Virus record (IMG/VR): IMGVR_UViG_3300036772_000333
Location: 1 to 56,983 of that record
Origin: a virus
Reading direction: 5' to 3' (one strand)
Length of the DNA stretch: 56,983 bases
Shown here: in pieces, positions 22,752-32,200 of the stretch
Layout of the letters: each line of letters opens with the position of its first letter
How positions within the stretch are numbered: the first letter of the stretch is position 1
Program-made: the position numbers and the translations under genes
The notes under the pieces: generated by a model
What the model saw: the letters and a program-made list of their open reading frames with translations, nothing else
Database searches by the model: none
What the model was told of the DNA's origin: nothing

Positions 22752-25700
22752 TTACTGCAATTTGATGTTCCCACTAAACACAGTTTTGCCGCCTACAATG
22801 ATGGTTACATTGGTAGTTATAGTGTATGCCGCTGTCAAAACGGAGGAATTTGTTGAACCCGATTTCGTGGCTAAAGCCATAATGGTCAGGGAGGTGGTTA
22901 CAGGAACGGCCCCCGAATACGCTGTGCCATGCGTGCAGGTTCCGGCAGTGGTCGCCGTGGGAGTCGAGCCGTCTGTGGTATAGCAGATTGTCGCGCCACT
23001 TGTGGTTGAGGCCAGAACAACCGACTGAGCGCCGATATAGATGCCCGCAGGAGGCGTTGCTGTGGGTGTAGCGACTGTAGCACTGCCGGCAAACTGGAGC
23101 GCCCCCTGGGAGGGCGTGGAGGCCCAAGCAACACCAAGATAGTCCGTAGTCTGACCGGAGAGCGCTATTCCAGCAGAGACTGCCGGGGAGCTGCTGGAGA
23201 GGGCCATGTTGTAGTTGTCGAGAGCGGATTCTACGGAGATAGGAGTGGCGGGTTGGCTGGTGACTAGCGGGGAGATCGTAAGGTCATGCGCTCCAACGCA
23301 ATTTGAGGTTGCCGCCGTGTAGTTATAGCAGGTGTTGTAGTCCTCGAGAGAAGGACCAAGCTCGGGCCACATGTGAGGCGTAAGACCAGAGTTGTAGTTA
23401 GAATCCCCGTATCCGATGAAGACGTTATCTCTGTAGTCGGCAACATAGCCTGCCCCTAGATTGGGATTTACCTGATTCTGCGGAAACGCTGTCTGGACTT
23501 GGTTATCGAAGCTCTCAGAGTAGTTCACCAGAGTATTGTGGTAAATCTTCGCCACCGTGGTCGAGGCTGGCGTGGTTGGGACGATGACGAAGTAGGTGTT
23601 AGACGGGTTTGTAGGATAGGCCGAGCTGATCGTCCAGTGGGAGTTGTCGGTCTTTGTGGCTACGGTTCGGGCGTAGGTGTGGTAGTCGGAGGTGTCGGGG
23701 ATGAGGGTTTGGCCTACAGTGATTCCAGTAGTTCCCGAAGTTGAGGTGCAAGCGGTAGCCGTGCAACTAATATCTCTTGCGTAATCGCTGCTTGTCGAGT
23801 TGAAGACAAGGGTGGCGTTGGTATTGGAATTGACTCCATTAGCTGTTCCAGCGCGGCAATAGTCTGAAAGATTAGAGTTGAATCCAGACCCCATTCCCGT
23901 AATTGCCGCAGACATGCGATTGCATCCCGATACGATAATGTTATTGAAGACATTGACGGCCGTGTTAGGTCCGACTTTGATGTTTCCGCCGTTGTTGCCG
24001 TAGAAGAATCCATTGGTGAAGGTCTCCGTGCCGCCATGGGTGTGGCCCAAGTCTACACCATCCTGCGTGTTGTAGATGGCAAACATGTGGTCCGCAATCC
24101 AGTTGATCGGACCGGTTACGGGGGTGCCTACACCATCACCATACCCTCCGGTTGACTGTGATGTGCAAGCTCCTGAGCCGAACGGGATAGCATCCACCAC
24201 CGGGTATTCTTCGGCGCATCCGTTGAAGACAATTCCAAGGTAAGACGATGTGACGGTACCATTTGAAGCCTGACTTCCGCCCGGATCGAAGTCCCACCCA
24301 GCCTGACTATTTCCTTGGATAACGACTCTCGTAACGTTCCACTGGCCTCCGATATTGCCGAGAATCCCTCGCGACTGGAAGCCGTGAATCTTCATATCGG
24401 TGAGGTTGATGTCTGAATTGGTTGGAGTCGTAGAGTTGCCGGAGTAGATACCATAAGAGGCCCAATCGGTTCCGCTACAGGAAGGGCCGCCCGAAGCTCC
24501 GCAGGGAGAGTGATCGGAGAGGTCGATGCAGGCCATGCCGATATGCTGGGTGTCTTGGACGGAGAAGGCAAAGAAAGCTCCCGCGCCAGCCCATAGATAG
24601 GACGTATTCGCCGGGTCCGCGCCTTGATACTGATAGAGCGATGAAGTGGTGTTGAATGCCTGTTGAGTCGTATGGCATGACCCGAAGTGCTCTCCTTCAA
24701 GCATCGTGAGGTTGCTTGTACTGGTACCGGCCGGGAGTGCAGGAGGGGTGCAGGTGGTCCCGATTCCAGCGCAAGGGTTGCCGGCAGAGGAGTTCGATGA
24801 ACCGGCAATCTGGCATGGGCTGCTGGAGGTGCAGTTCTTGAAGATCACTGTATCGCCGCCGTTCATAACCCAAACGCCGGGGTTCTGGAAGTTCAGCCAG
24901 TCATCCCAGAGAGAGCGGGCATCGGCAAAGGGGCAGGATTGGTTATGCGCCCCACCTGAGTTATAGGCGGTGGTCGCGAGGCCGTTGCAGGAGGCCGCAG
25001 AAGGGGCTGCGGTACTGGTTCTTGGGCCGCCGTTCACGGGATCGACGTACCAGGTCAAGTGAATCACATACGCAGCCGTGAGCACCGAGGAATTTATATC
25101 GCCCGACAGCGTTCCGATGGCCTTGACTGTGGTCGAAGTGGAAAGAGTAAAGGGTGCGCTGTAGGTAATCGCTGGAGAGTCACAGGTTCCCGCAGTTGTG
25201 GCAGTCGGGGCTACTCCGTCGAGGCGATAGCAGATCGTGGCGCCGGAAGTCGTTGTTGCCAGCGTGATGGTCTGAATTGAGGTATACGTTCCGGCCACAG
25301 GAGAGGCAGTAGGAGTTGCTACCGTTGCCGTCGAAGGAAACTGATACGCGCCGTCATCCCAGGCCCCAGAGGAGGGAGCTACATTCCCGTCTGGATCGAC
25401 GTTATACGGTGAACCAAGATTGACCCCGATTGCATGAAGTACGGTTGAGTTCGACAGAAGATGCGCATCGCCTCCGGTTGCGTTGACGAAAGGGTTCTGC
25501 GTCGAGTTGTTGTAAGTGATGTTCCCGGTGCCGGTGGGGGCTGAGAATCCGCCGTAGGTGGTGTAGTTATAGGCATCGTGGTCGTTGGTGATGACCCCGC
25601 CCGTTCCGGCGTTCGGCAGCGAGTTCGAGACGTAGTAGAAGACGTTGTTTTGATTGATGATGTTGGTGAAGGTCGAGCCGTTGTCGGAGATAAAGGCGCA

Positions 25701-26627
25701 GTTCGAGGAGCATGGGCCGGTGTTCGATACGAAGGTGTTATTGACAATCACCACAGGGCCGTAGTTCGAGCCTGAGTTCTTGGTGGTCATCAGCGAGAAG
25801 GCCGAAGCGTAGATGTAGTTGCGATAGAAATAGTATCCCTTCATCCCGCCAAACTCAAAGAAAACACCGTCGTTCGGAGAGTTGAAGAAGGTCGTCCAGC
25901 GGACTGTGTTGTTGCCCGAAGGACCATCCGTGAAGTTGTAGATATAGTCTTCGTGGTCGATGCCATCGTTTGAGATGTCATGGAACGAAGAGTTTTGGAT
26001 GATCGTGTTCTGCCAGTTCGAGGTGCGCACCGTCTCTGACATGCTGCCGGCTTCTACGTGGTCCAAGAGTAGGCCGTCTACGATATTCGTGCTTGGGGCG
26101 ATATTGAATCCGTAAGCGCCGACAGAGCAATTACCCGCAGGAGCGCAGGCAGGGCCAGCCCCATAGACGTAGTGGAGCTCATCGCCGAGGATAGAGCGCG
26201 TGGTGGCTCCGGTGACCGTGTTCCCGCCGCCTGCTGGCGTGGTGATCGTGATGCCCCTGCTGACACGCCCGGAGACAACGTTATAGTCTCCATTGATAAC
26301 GAAGGTGGGCATATTGACCGTTGCGTCGAATGAGGAGTTCCAGCCCGGAGAGGCAACGGGTACGGAGTCCGTCGCAAGGACGCGGTTGAAGGTAAGCTTA
26401 GCGCCCGAAGTGCAGACCTTGGTCATAGGTAGGGCCGTTGTATAGGTACCCCCGGCGATCCAAATGGTGTCGCCGCAGGCTACCGTCGATACATTGATGG
26501 AGGAGAGCGTTGGCCATGCTGCACTCCATGAAGTCCCGGCCCCAGTTCCCGAAGATTGGACATACCAATTCGATCCCATCGCTGGTAGCGTGAGCAACAT
26601 CAAGAGGGGGAGGATGAGTTTCTTCAT
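22752..26627 (-). CDS. Secreted double beta-helix protein with chitobiase-type modules
   Basis: 1291 residues. Sec signal MKKLILPLLMLLTLPAMG. Residues ~20-430 and ~525-1185 read as right-handed parallel beta-helices (rungs with N, G, V, I and stacked Asn). Two copies of a ~80-residue module with a TTSGATICY core, at ~435-520 and ~1190-1275, match the chitobiase C-terminal fold. The end (TIIVGGKTVFSGNIKLQ) is a short strand cap. It is last in the minus-strand operon of large fibre-like proteins, so a receptor-binding or glycan-degrading spike is likely. A Sec signal on such a protein is unusual. Confidence 0.65.
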   Translation of the reverse strand: MKKLILPLLMLLTLPAMGSNWYVQSSGTGAGTSWSAAWPTLSSINVSTVACGDTIWIAGGTYTTALPMTKVCTSGAKLTFNRVLATDSVPVASPGWNSSFDATVNMPTFVINGDYNVVSGRVSRGITITTPAGGGNTVTGATTRSILGDELHYVYGAGPACAPAGNCSVGAYGFNIAPSTNIVDGLLLDHVEAGSMSETVRTSNWQNTIIQNSSFHDISNDGIDHEDYIYNFTDGPSGNNTVRWTTFFNSPNDGVFFEFGGMKGYYFYRNYIYASAFSLMTTKNSGSNYGPVVIVNNTFVSNTGPCSSNCAFISDNGSTFTNIINQNNVFYYVSNSLPNAGTGGVITNDHDAYNYTTYGGFSAPTGTGNITYNNSTQNPFVNATGGDAHLLSNSTVLHAIGVNLGSPYNVDPDGNVAPSSGAWDDGAYQFPSTATVATPTASPVAGTYTSIQTITLATTTSGATICYRLDGVAPTATTAGTCDSPAITYSAPFTLSTSTTVKAIGTLSGDINSSVLTAAYVIHLTWYVDPVNGGPRTSTAAPSAASCNGLATTAYNSGGAHNQSCPFADARSLWDDWLNFQNPGVWVMNGGDTVIFKNCTSSSPCQIAGSSNSSAGNPCAGIGTTCTPPALPAGTSTSNLTMLEGEHFGSCHTTQQAFNTTSSLYQYQGADPANTSYLWAGAGAFFAFSVQDTQHIGMACIDLSDHSPCGASGGPSCSGTDWASYGIYSGNSTTPTNSDINLTDMKIHGFQSRGILGNIGGQWNVTRVVIQGNSQAGWDFDPGGSQASNGTVTSSYLGIVFNGCAEEYPVVDAIPFGSGACTSQSTGGYGDGVGTPVTGPINWIADHMFAIYNTQDGVDLGHTHGGTETFTNGFFYGNNGGNIKVGPNTAVNVFNNIIVSGCNRMSAAITGMGSGFNSNLSDYCRAGTANGVNSNTNATLVFNSTSSDYARDISCTATACTSTSGTTGITVGQTLIPDTSDYHTYARTVATKTDNSHWTISSAYPTNPSNTYFVIVPTTPASTTVAKIYHNTLVNYSESFDNQVQTAFPQNQVNPNLGAGYVADYRDNVFIGYGDSNYNSGLTPHMWPELGPSLEDYNTCYNYTAATSNCVGAHDLTISPLVTSQPATPISVESALDNYNMALSSSSPAVSAGIALSGQTTDYLGVAWASTPSQGALQFAGSATVATPTATPPAGIYIGAQSVVLASTTSGATICYTTDGSTPTATTAGTCTHGTAYSGAVPVTTSLTIMALATKSGSTNSSVLTAAYTITTNVTIIVGGKTVFSGNIKLQ

Positions 26628-26634
26628 ATATCTC

Positions 26635-27366
26635 CTAGTTGCTCTTTAGCGCGACGATGAAGCCTAGGCCGAAGTCAGTTGTGGAGAGAGGGATAGTCGC
26701 TGTCTGTGTTCCTGTCGAGGTGACGGGCTTCCAGTAAAATCCGGTGGTATTGCGTGAGGCGCTGGACTGTTGGGTGAAGCCTGCAAGAGCACCCCACGTC
26801 TGTCCGGCATTGAAGACCTGACAGACAGCAATAACCAAGTCGTTTGCATTGGCTGTCGCGGAGGTCGTTCCTGTTGAGCAACTGGTTGAGGTCGTTGCTT
26901 GGATATTCGTTGCCGTCTGATCGGTGAAGGATGAGTTCCACGTATTCGTCGTATGGAACGCAATCGCCTCGATATCGGTAAATGTTCCATCCGCTCCGGT
27001 CCACGTCGCTACCGGAATGTTCGCCCCCGTCGTTGTGATGATGCATCCAGAGATAGCTGTGATGAAGTGCCCAGAACCGTTGAGCTGGAAGGTCGCTGCG
27101 CCGGGAGCAATGATTGCCGTGGGGGTGCAGGAGGCTGTGCCTGAGAACGTGAAAGCAACGGTTGAAGTATTGACCGTGGAGGAGCTTTTCGAGATAAGGA
27201 TCAGCAGATCACCAACCACCCCAGAACCCCCAAGAGTGCAGTTCGTAGTGGCTGCGGAGGCGTTATTGACGCAGACTGCGGAAGACGCCGTGATTGTCGG
27301 CGCGCTCGAACCAAAGCTCCTCCTTCCCGGTCCGGGGAAGGGAACCTGAAGCAACAGCCCGATCAT
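26635..27366 (-). CDS. Fibre-like domain protein
   Basis: 243 residues from ATG 27366, just after the stop of 27378-29258. A short hydrophobic start (MIGLLLQVPFPGPG) could be a weak signal or a membrane tether. The rest is beta-rich with many Thr, Ser and Ala and several Cys (VCVNN, NCTLGG, SCTP, GCII), ending FGLGFIVALKSN. It resembles receptor-type or secreted beta-sandwich domains. It sits between two larger fibre candidates. Confidence 0.55.
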   Translation of the reverse strand: MIGLLLQVPFPGPGRRSFGSSAPTITASSAVCVNNASAATTNCTLGGSGVVGDLLILISKSSSTVNTSTVAFTFSGTASCTPTAIIAPGAATFQLNGSGHFITAISGCIITTTGANIPVATWTGADGTFTDIEAIAFHTTNTWNSSFTDQTATNIQATTSTSCSTGTTSATANANDLVIAVCQVFNAGQTWGALAGFTQQSSASRNTTGFYWKPVTSTGTQTATIPLSTTDFGLGFIVALKSN

Positions 27367-27377
27367 GAGCAGAACTC

Positions 27378-29258
27378 TCACCGGGTGATACTCCAGTTGA
27401 TCGAAACCGCTCCGGGCGTGATGGAGGAGGCGGTGGGGTTGCACACCTTCAGATTGAACGTATTCGCCGTGGGCCACGTGTAGATCGCCAGGCCCCCGGC
27501 GGTAACAGGGGCATATCCCGTCACGGCGGTGATATCGGCGTTCGGCGTAAAGGTGATGGTATCGGTCGAGGCTGCTCCTGTTGCTGTAGCGGTCTGAGCG
27601 GTTCCGCAGACGCCGGAGCTGATCGCACCTGTGGCGAGTGCGAGAGTTCCGCTGGCGATCGTCGCTGTGCCTCCGGCGCCCCAGGAACATATACTCGGGG
27701 CAGTCGCGGTGCAGGTGAAGAAGGTTTGGCCGGCTGTCGGGGCAGTGCCGGGAAGTTCGATCCGATAGGAAGTCACCGACGAAGGAGCTTCCACCTGTAC
27801 TGAGTTTGCGGGAACGCCACTCGGTGAACTGCCTGCGGTAAGGTCAAAGAAGCCGCTCACTGAGCTTACCGCGCTAAAAGAAGCTGCGGTCACGTTTCCT
27901 GCGCCATCCGTGGAACAGTTTGGATCAACCTTACTATCGACTCCTCCATTGCCGATGACGCAGTGGAGAGAGGTCATCGAGCCGGTTGAAGCGGTGCCGA
28001 TCAGGACGCCGTTGATGTTCGAATTGATCCCTAGATCAACAGGAGCCTGAATGGTCATCGAAGCGAGGCCGGTTCCACCTCCGATGGTCGTCGGACTCCA
28101 GACGAAGTTAGAGGTTGGGCTGGTTCCGGTACCAATAGAGATATTGGCATTCCAGGTTATCTGGCCGACTCCAGTTCCATTCCAATACTCTGCTCCCCAG
28201 GCAATGCCGCCCGAATCGAAGTTGCCCGACGAAGAGGTCGGGTCGGTGGAGGGTCCGGTGATGATGTTAATCCCTACTAACCCAGAAATCACAGGGCCGA
28301 GGAATAAATTGCCGCCAGAGGTATAGACTCCATTGCCGGCATGAATCACTCCCGAAGCGTCTCCACTCGTTCCGTTACCGATAGCGAGTATTCCGGGGCT
28401 GGCCTGACTTAGCCCAAGCGTCGGCGTCGTGCTGATGGCCGAGGCTGATGCCCACCCAAGGATAGAGTTGCTGCTCAAGATCGTATTCGGTCCATTCAAA
28501 CACCAGGGAGCATCGCCGGTATTCCCATTGAGCGAACAGAACTGCCCTGCAATTCCGCCTCCCGCCGACCCAATTGCGAGGAGAAAGTAGTCCGAGGAAG
28601 ACGATGGATTCTGAAGCTCGAACGCCGTATTAGCGAGTGAGTTTGAGGAAAGCCTCATCGAAAGGTTCGAGGCGTTCCCGTTGAATACGTTGGTCCCGAT
28701 AAAGGTCTGATTCGCAGCAAGGAGGGCGACATTCGACGGAACGATTCCAGAGTCTGCGGCATTTCCTGACCCGTTCCCGGCGAGCAGATTCGTTGTGCTT
28801 GGAATACTCCCGCCGCCACCGCTGGCAGCGATGGTGATCATATTCCCGCTTGGCGTAAGAGTTATATTCGACCCCGCAGCCAGTGTCACGGCTCCCGTCA
28901 GGGAGTTGAGCGAAGCCACCCCCGCCGCTGACCCAATCGCTGCCCATTGCGTGGGGCTGCTGGATGGGGAGTGGTTGAGATTCCCCGGCACCAGCGAGAT
29001 ATATGTCGATCCCCCCGAGGTCACGAACTGGCCTGGGAGGTAGGTAACGGTCGAACTCCATGCCCCTTTGTAGGTCTGCGAGAGAGTATCAATCGCATTG
29101 GTGTTGGCGTTGATGGGGATGTCGTAACGGAGATAGTTGAAGGGAATCACGTTGAGGTTGAGGTTCGGGGTGCAGGTAATACCGCCCGTGGGGGTGCAGG
29201 TTTGCGCGGCGGCGGAGCCGACGGAGAGTGCGAGGAGGAGGGTAATTTTACGTATCAA
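27378..29258 (-). CDS. Secreted tail-fibre-like protein
   Basis: 626 residues from TTG 29258, chosen because GGAG lies six to seven bases before it and a clean Sec signal then starts (IRKITLLLALSVGSAAAQT). Around residues 100-150 a fibre-type segment appears (VASLNSLTGAVTLAAGS, ITLTPSG), as in many phage fibres. Later parts are Ser/Gly/Thr-rich repeats, ending in a beta domain (PGAVSINWSITR). Likely trimeric fibre; the secretion signal is odd for a fibre. Confidence 0.6.
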   Translation of the reverse strand: MIRKITLLLALSVGSAAAQTCTPTGGITCTPNLNLNVIPFNYLRYDIPINANTNAIDTLSQTYKGAWSSTVTYLPGQFVTSGGSTYISLVPGNLNHSPSSSPTQWAAIGSAAGVASLNSLTGAVTLAAGSNITLTPSGNMITIAASGGGGSIPSTTNLLAGNGSGNAADSGIVPSNVALLAANQTFIGTNVFNGNASNLSMRLSSNSLANTAFELQNPSSSSDYFLLAIGSAGGGIAGQFCSLNGNTGDAPWCLNGPNTILSSNSILGWASASAISTTPTLGLSQASPGILAIGNGTSGDASGVIHAGNGVYTSGGNLFLGPVISGLVGINIITGPSTDPTSSSGNFDSGGIAWGAEYWNGTGVGQITWNANISIGTGTSPTSNFVWSPTTIGGGTGLASMTIQAPVDLGINSNINGVLIGTASTGSMTSLHCVIGNGGVDSKVDPNCSTDGAGNVTAASFSAVSSVSGFFDLTAGSSPSGVPANSVQVEAPSSVTSYRIELPGTAPTAGQTFFTCTATAPSICSWGAGGTATIASGTLALATGAISSGVCGTAQTATATGAASTDTITFTPNADITAVTGYAPVTAGGLAIYTWPTANTFNLKVCNPTASSITPGAVSINWSITR

Positions 29259-29291
29259 TGGCAACTCCAATTGATCCGGTAATAGCAACTC

Positions 29292-32200
29292 TCACTTATC
29301 ATTGACCCATGCCCCCGCAACACAAACATAAAAAGTGCTTCCTGTGGTCCCGGCTGTATTGCTGAAGAGCGACCCATTAGCACAGGAGCCGGTTGGCGCT
29401 GAAGCTCCTGTAGTCCAGAAGACTGTAGCCGTGGGGCCGATCTTCGAAGCATAGAGCTGAGCTAGGCCATCTCCAGAGGTAGACCCGTCCGCGCTGATAA
29501 TTCCATCGGTATGCTGGCTGAACCCGGAGGTGAGCAAAGGAATAGAATTTACCGCGAAGGTATCGTTTTGCGTAAACCTGAACCCTCTGCCTGCACCATT
29601 GACGATATCCGCTCCCGCTATCCATGGCCCTGCAACCGAGAACGGACTTACGCCGGTAAGCGGAGAAGTTCTGGTCCCGATATCGTCTACATGGGATGCA
29701 TTGCTCGCGCATGGCCCTAAGTCATAGCTTTGATTTCCTACGAACGTCCAGATTTCGCCCGTTATGCCGGTAGGCAAAAGCGAGCATGAGACTCGGTTGA
29801 GGTTTGTGCCGCTCAGGGTCGCGTTGCCATTACGGATATCTGTAGTCTTTGTCCATGTAGAGCCATCGGGGAAATTAGCCTGTAGCTGGTAGATATACTC
29901 CGAAGTGCCCGGAGTTCCGATAACCGTAACCTGCGGTGTTCCAACACCTAGATAGTTGTCATATCCCAGAGTTCCCGTAGGCTGTCCGGGGCTGATATCA
30001 CGTATTGCATAGGTCTGGACGTTAGTAAACCCTCCCAGGAAAGAGCTAGCGGTAAATATCTCTTCCGGCACAGAGATTGGAATGTGAAAGTCGTTCTCAA
30101 CTGTATTCAGCGATATAAGAGAGTTATTTCCGTTGACCCAATCGTATTGAACAGAGACGTTGTTCCACTTCAACCCGAAGTTTCCTGACGCCAGAGAGAA
30201 TATGAAAAAGTTCTGTAGTCCCGGCTGAGGAGAACTTCCTGATATATTTCCGATGCAAAGCGCACATCCATTGTGAACCGGAGCGGAGTCCATAACAAAG
30301 CCGCCCGAATAAGGTTCATTGCCGGCTAGCTCCACGCCAACAGGGGGATTCATCACGCCTCCAGCCCCGATGACATGGAACTGATCGAACATGTTATTGA
30401 AGACCTTCAGCGCTACCGAGCTTGAGGCAGAGTAATTGCTAAGGTTGATCTCAAGAGCCTCCTGAGCTTCGGCTCCCGGTGTAATCAATTCCATCGACAT
30501 ACGGTTCTCAATAGCTTTGAGAGAGGAGTTAGGACCCGCGTAGAAGTTATCTCCTGCCTGAAATAGCGGAGATAGGTACGAAGTCGCCATGTGCCCTGAG
30601 TTAAGAATTCCTACCGGCTGAACTCCGGGAGTTTGGTCTGCTGTGTTGTAGATTTCTACGGCAGGGAACAGGGATGCCGCCAGGTAGTTGAAAGGAAGAC
30701 GTACAGATGTGGTTCCATCGGCGCAACTTGTGTCAGCCCCGGATTGGACGAGGGAATAAACGCCATCGGTTGAAGAGGTAAAAGGATGTGGCTGCTCTCC
30801 GTTGACGGTAGCGTCAGGACATCCAATGATTCGGATATGGTTTTGCAGGATAATTCTGTCCGCCTGTGGGCCAGCATTGGTATTAATTTGCAGTGTAAGA
30901 ACGCCACCAACTCGCTGTACATTATTGGCAAGATAGGTTCCACCCGCATTGCCTTCTCCAGGAACGCCGGTAAAGGATGCTTCTGTGAAAGCCTGGCTAC
31001 CGTTCTGCGGTCCGCCACGCCATTGCTGGCCAGCCGCATAAACTGCCACGCCAACTGAGTTGTCGCTACCGGATACCAGCACCGGCTCCAGGCTTCCCAG
31101 CGCTAACCCTTGAACCGTAGTCGAGTCTGCGTTCAAACTGATCGCGGTACCGCAAGCCCCGCCCTGAGCCGCAATTGTGGCCGTTCCTGATGCGGGAACG
31201 GTGCGATTGAGGAGTGCGGTAACTACCTGATTACCGCTTCCGTCAGGCGCGGTGATTGCAGTTACTTGAACGCCGAAGGCCATCTGATTGCCGCTAGTGG
31301 CCCCAAGACATAAACGCCCTACTCCATCGGGGGCCGATCCTCCCGATACCGTGAATGGGGAGGTGTTGGAATGCACTGTAAAGCTAACCGAGGTTACAGT
31401 CCCATCCTGCGTAGGAACGTCTGCGGTAGTCACAAGATAACCAATGGCATAGCTAACAGGAATCGCCTCTGTGGCGGTCCCTCCTGAAGATGTGGCCGAT
31501 CCAGCCAGAGCATAGGTCAAAGTCGTTCCGGTTGAGGCCAGAATCGTAAACGTTCCGTTGAATACGGAGTTTGAAACCCCGGCGATATTCACCTGACCGC
31601 CAGGAGTTGGATTCTGAAAGGTCAATCCAGGAGGCGGTGTGAATGTTGCTACAGCCGTTCCGCCTGAACTGGTGATGCTGGTGATGGGGAGAGTAGGAAA
31701 GTCAAAGACGATTGTCGGAATGTAGGGAGATGGGCTATGCGAATCGCCGCCATCGAAACTATGCGCCATCAACTGCAAATCTACAATAGGCTTGCTGACA
31801 TCGATGCCGATCTGTCCAATACCGGCGATTCCTCCACTTTGCGTGGACGGAGCTATTAGATGATAGGAGTCCGTAACCGAAGTGATCGGGCCGAGAAGAG
31901 CAATGGGGCTTCTGAAATGATGCCCTTCGTCATAGCAGCCTTCATCTGAAAAGACCAGCCATCCGCCATTGCAGTAGGTGTAATAGTAGTGTCGGATCTG
32001 ATCCCCGATACCCAACATAAAGGTTTGGGTTGTCGATCCTTTAATTCCTTCACTGACGAAGTAGTTCGTGATGTCTTGAAACTGCGCCAAGGACCATCCA
32101 AAGGAACTGGTATGGGTTGTGGCTGTACCGCCCGATGAAGACGTATTCGCGCCAGAGTTACTATAGGAGATAGAGTTTCCAGAGATCGCCGTGACTGGAG

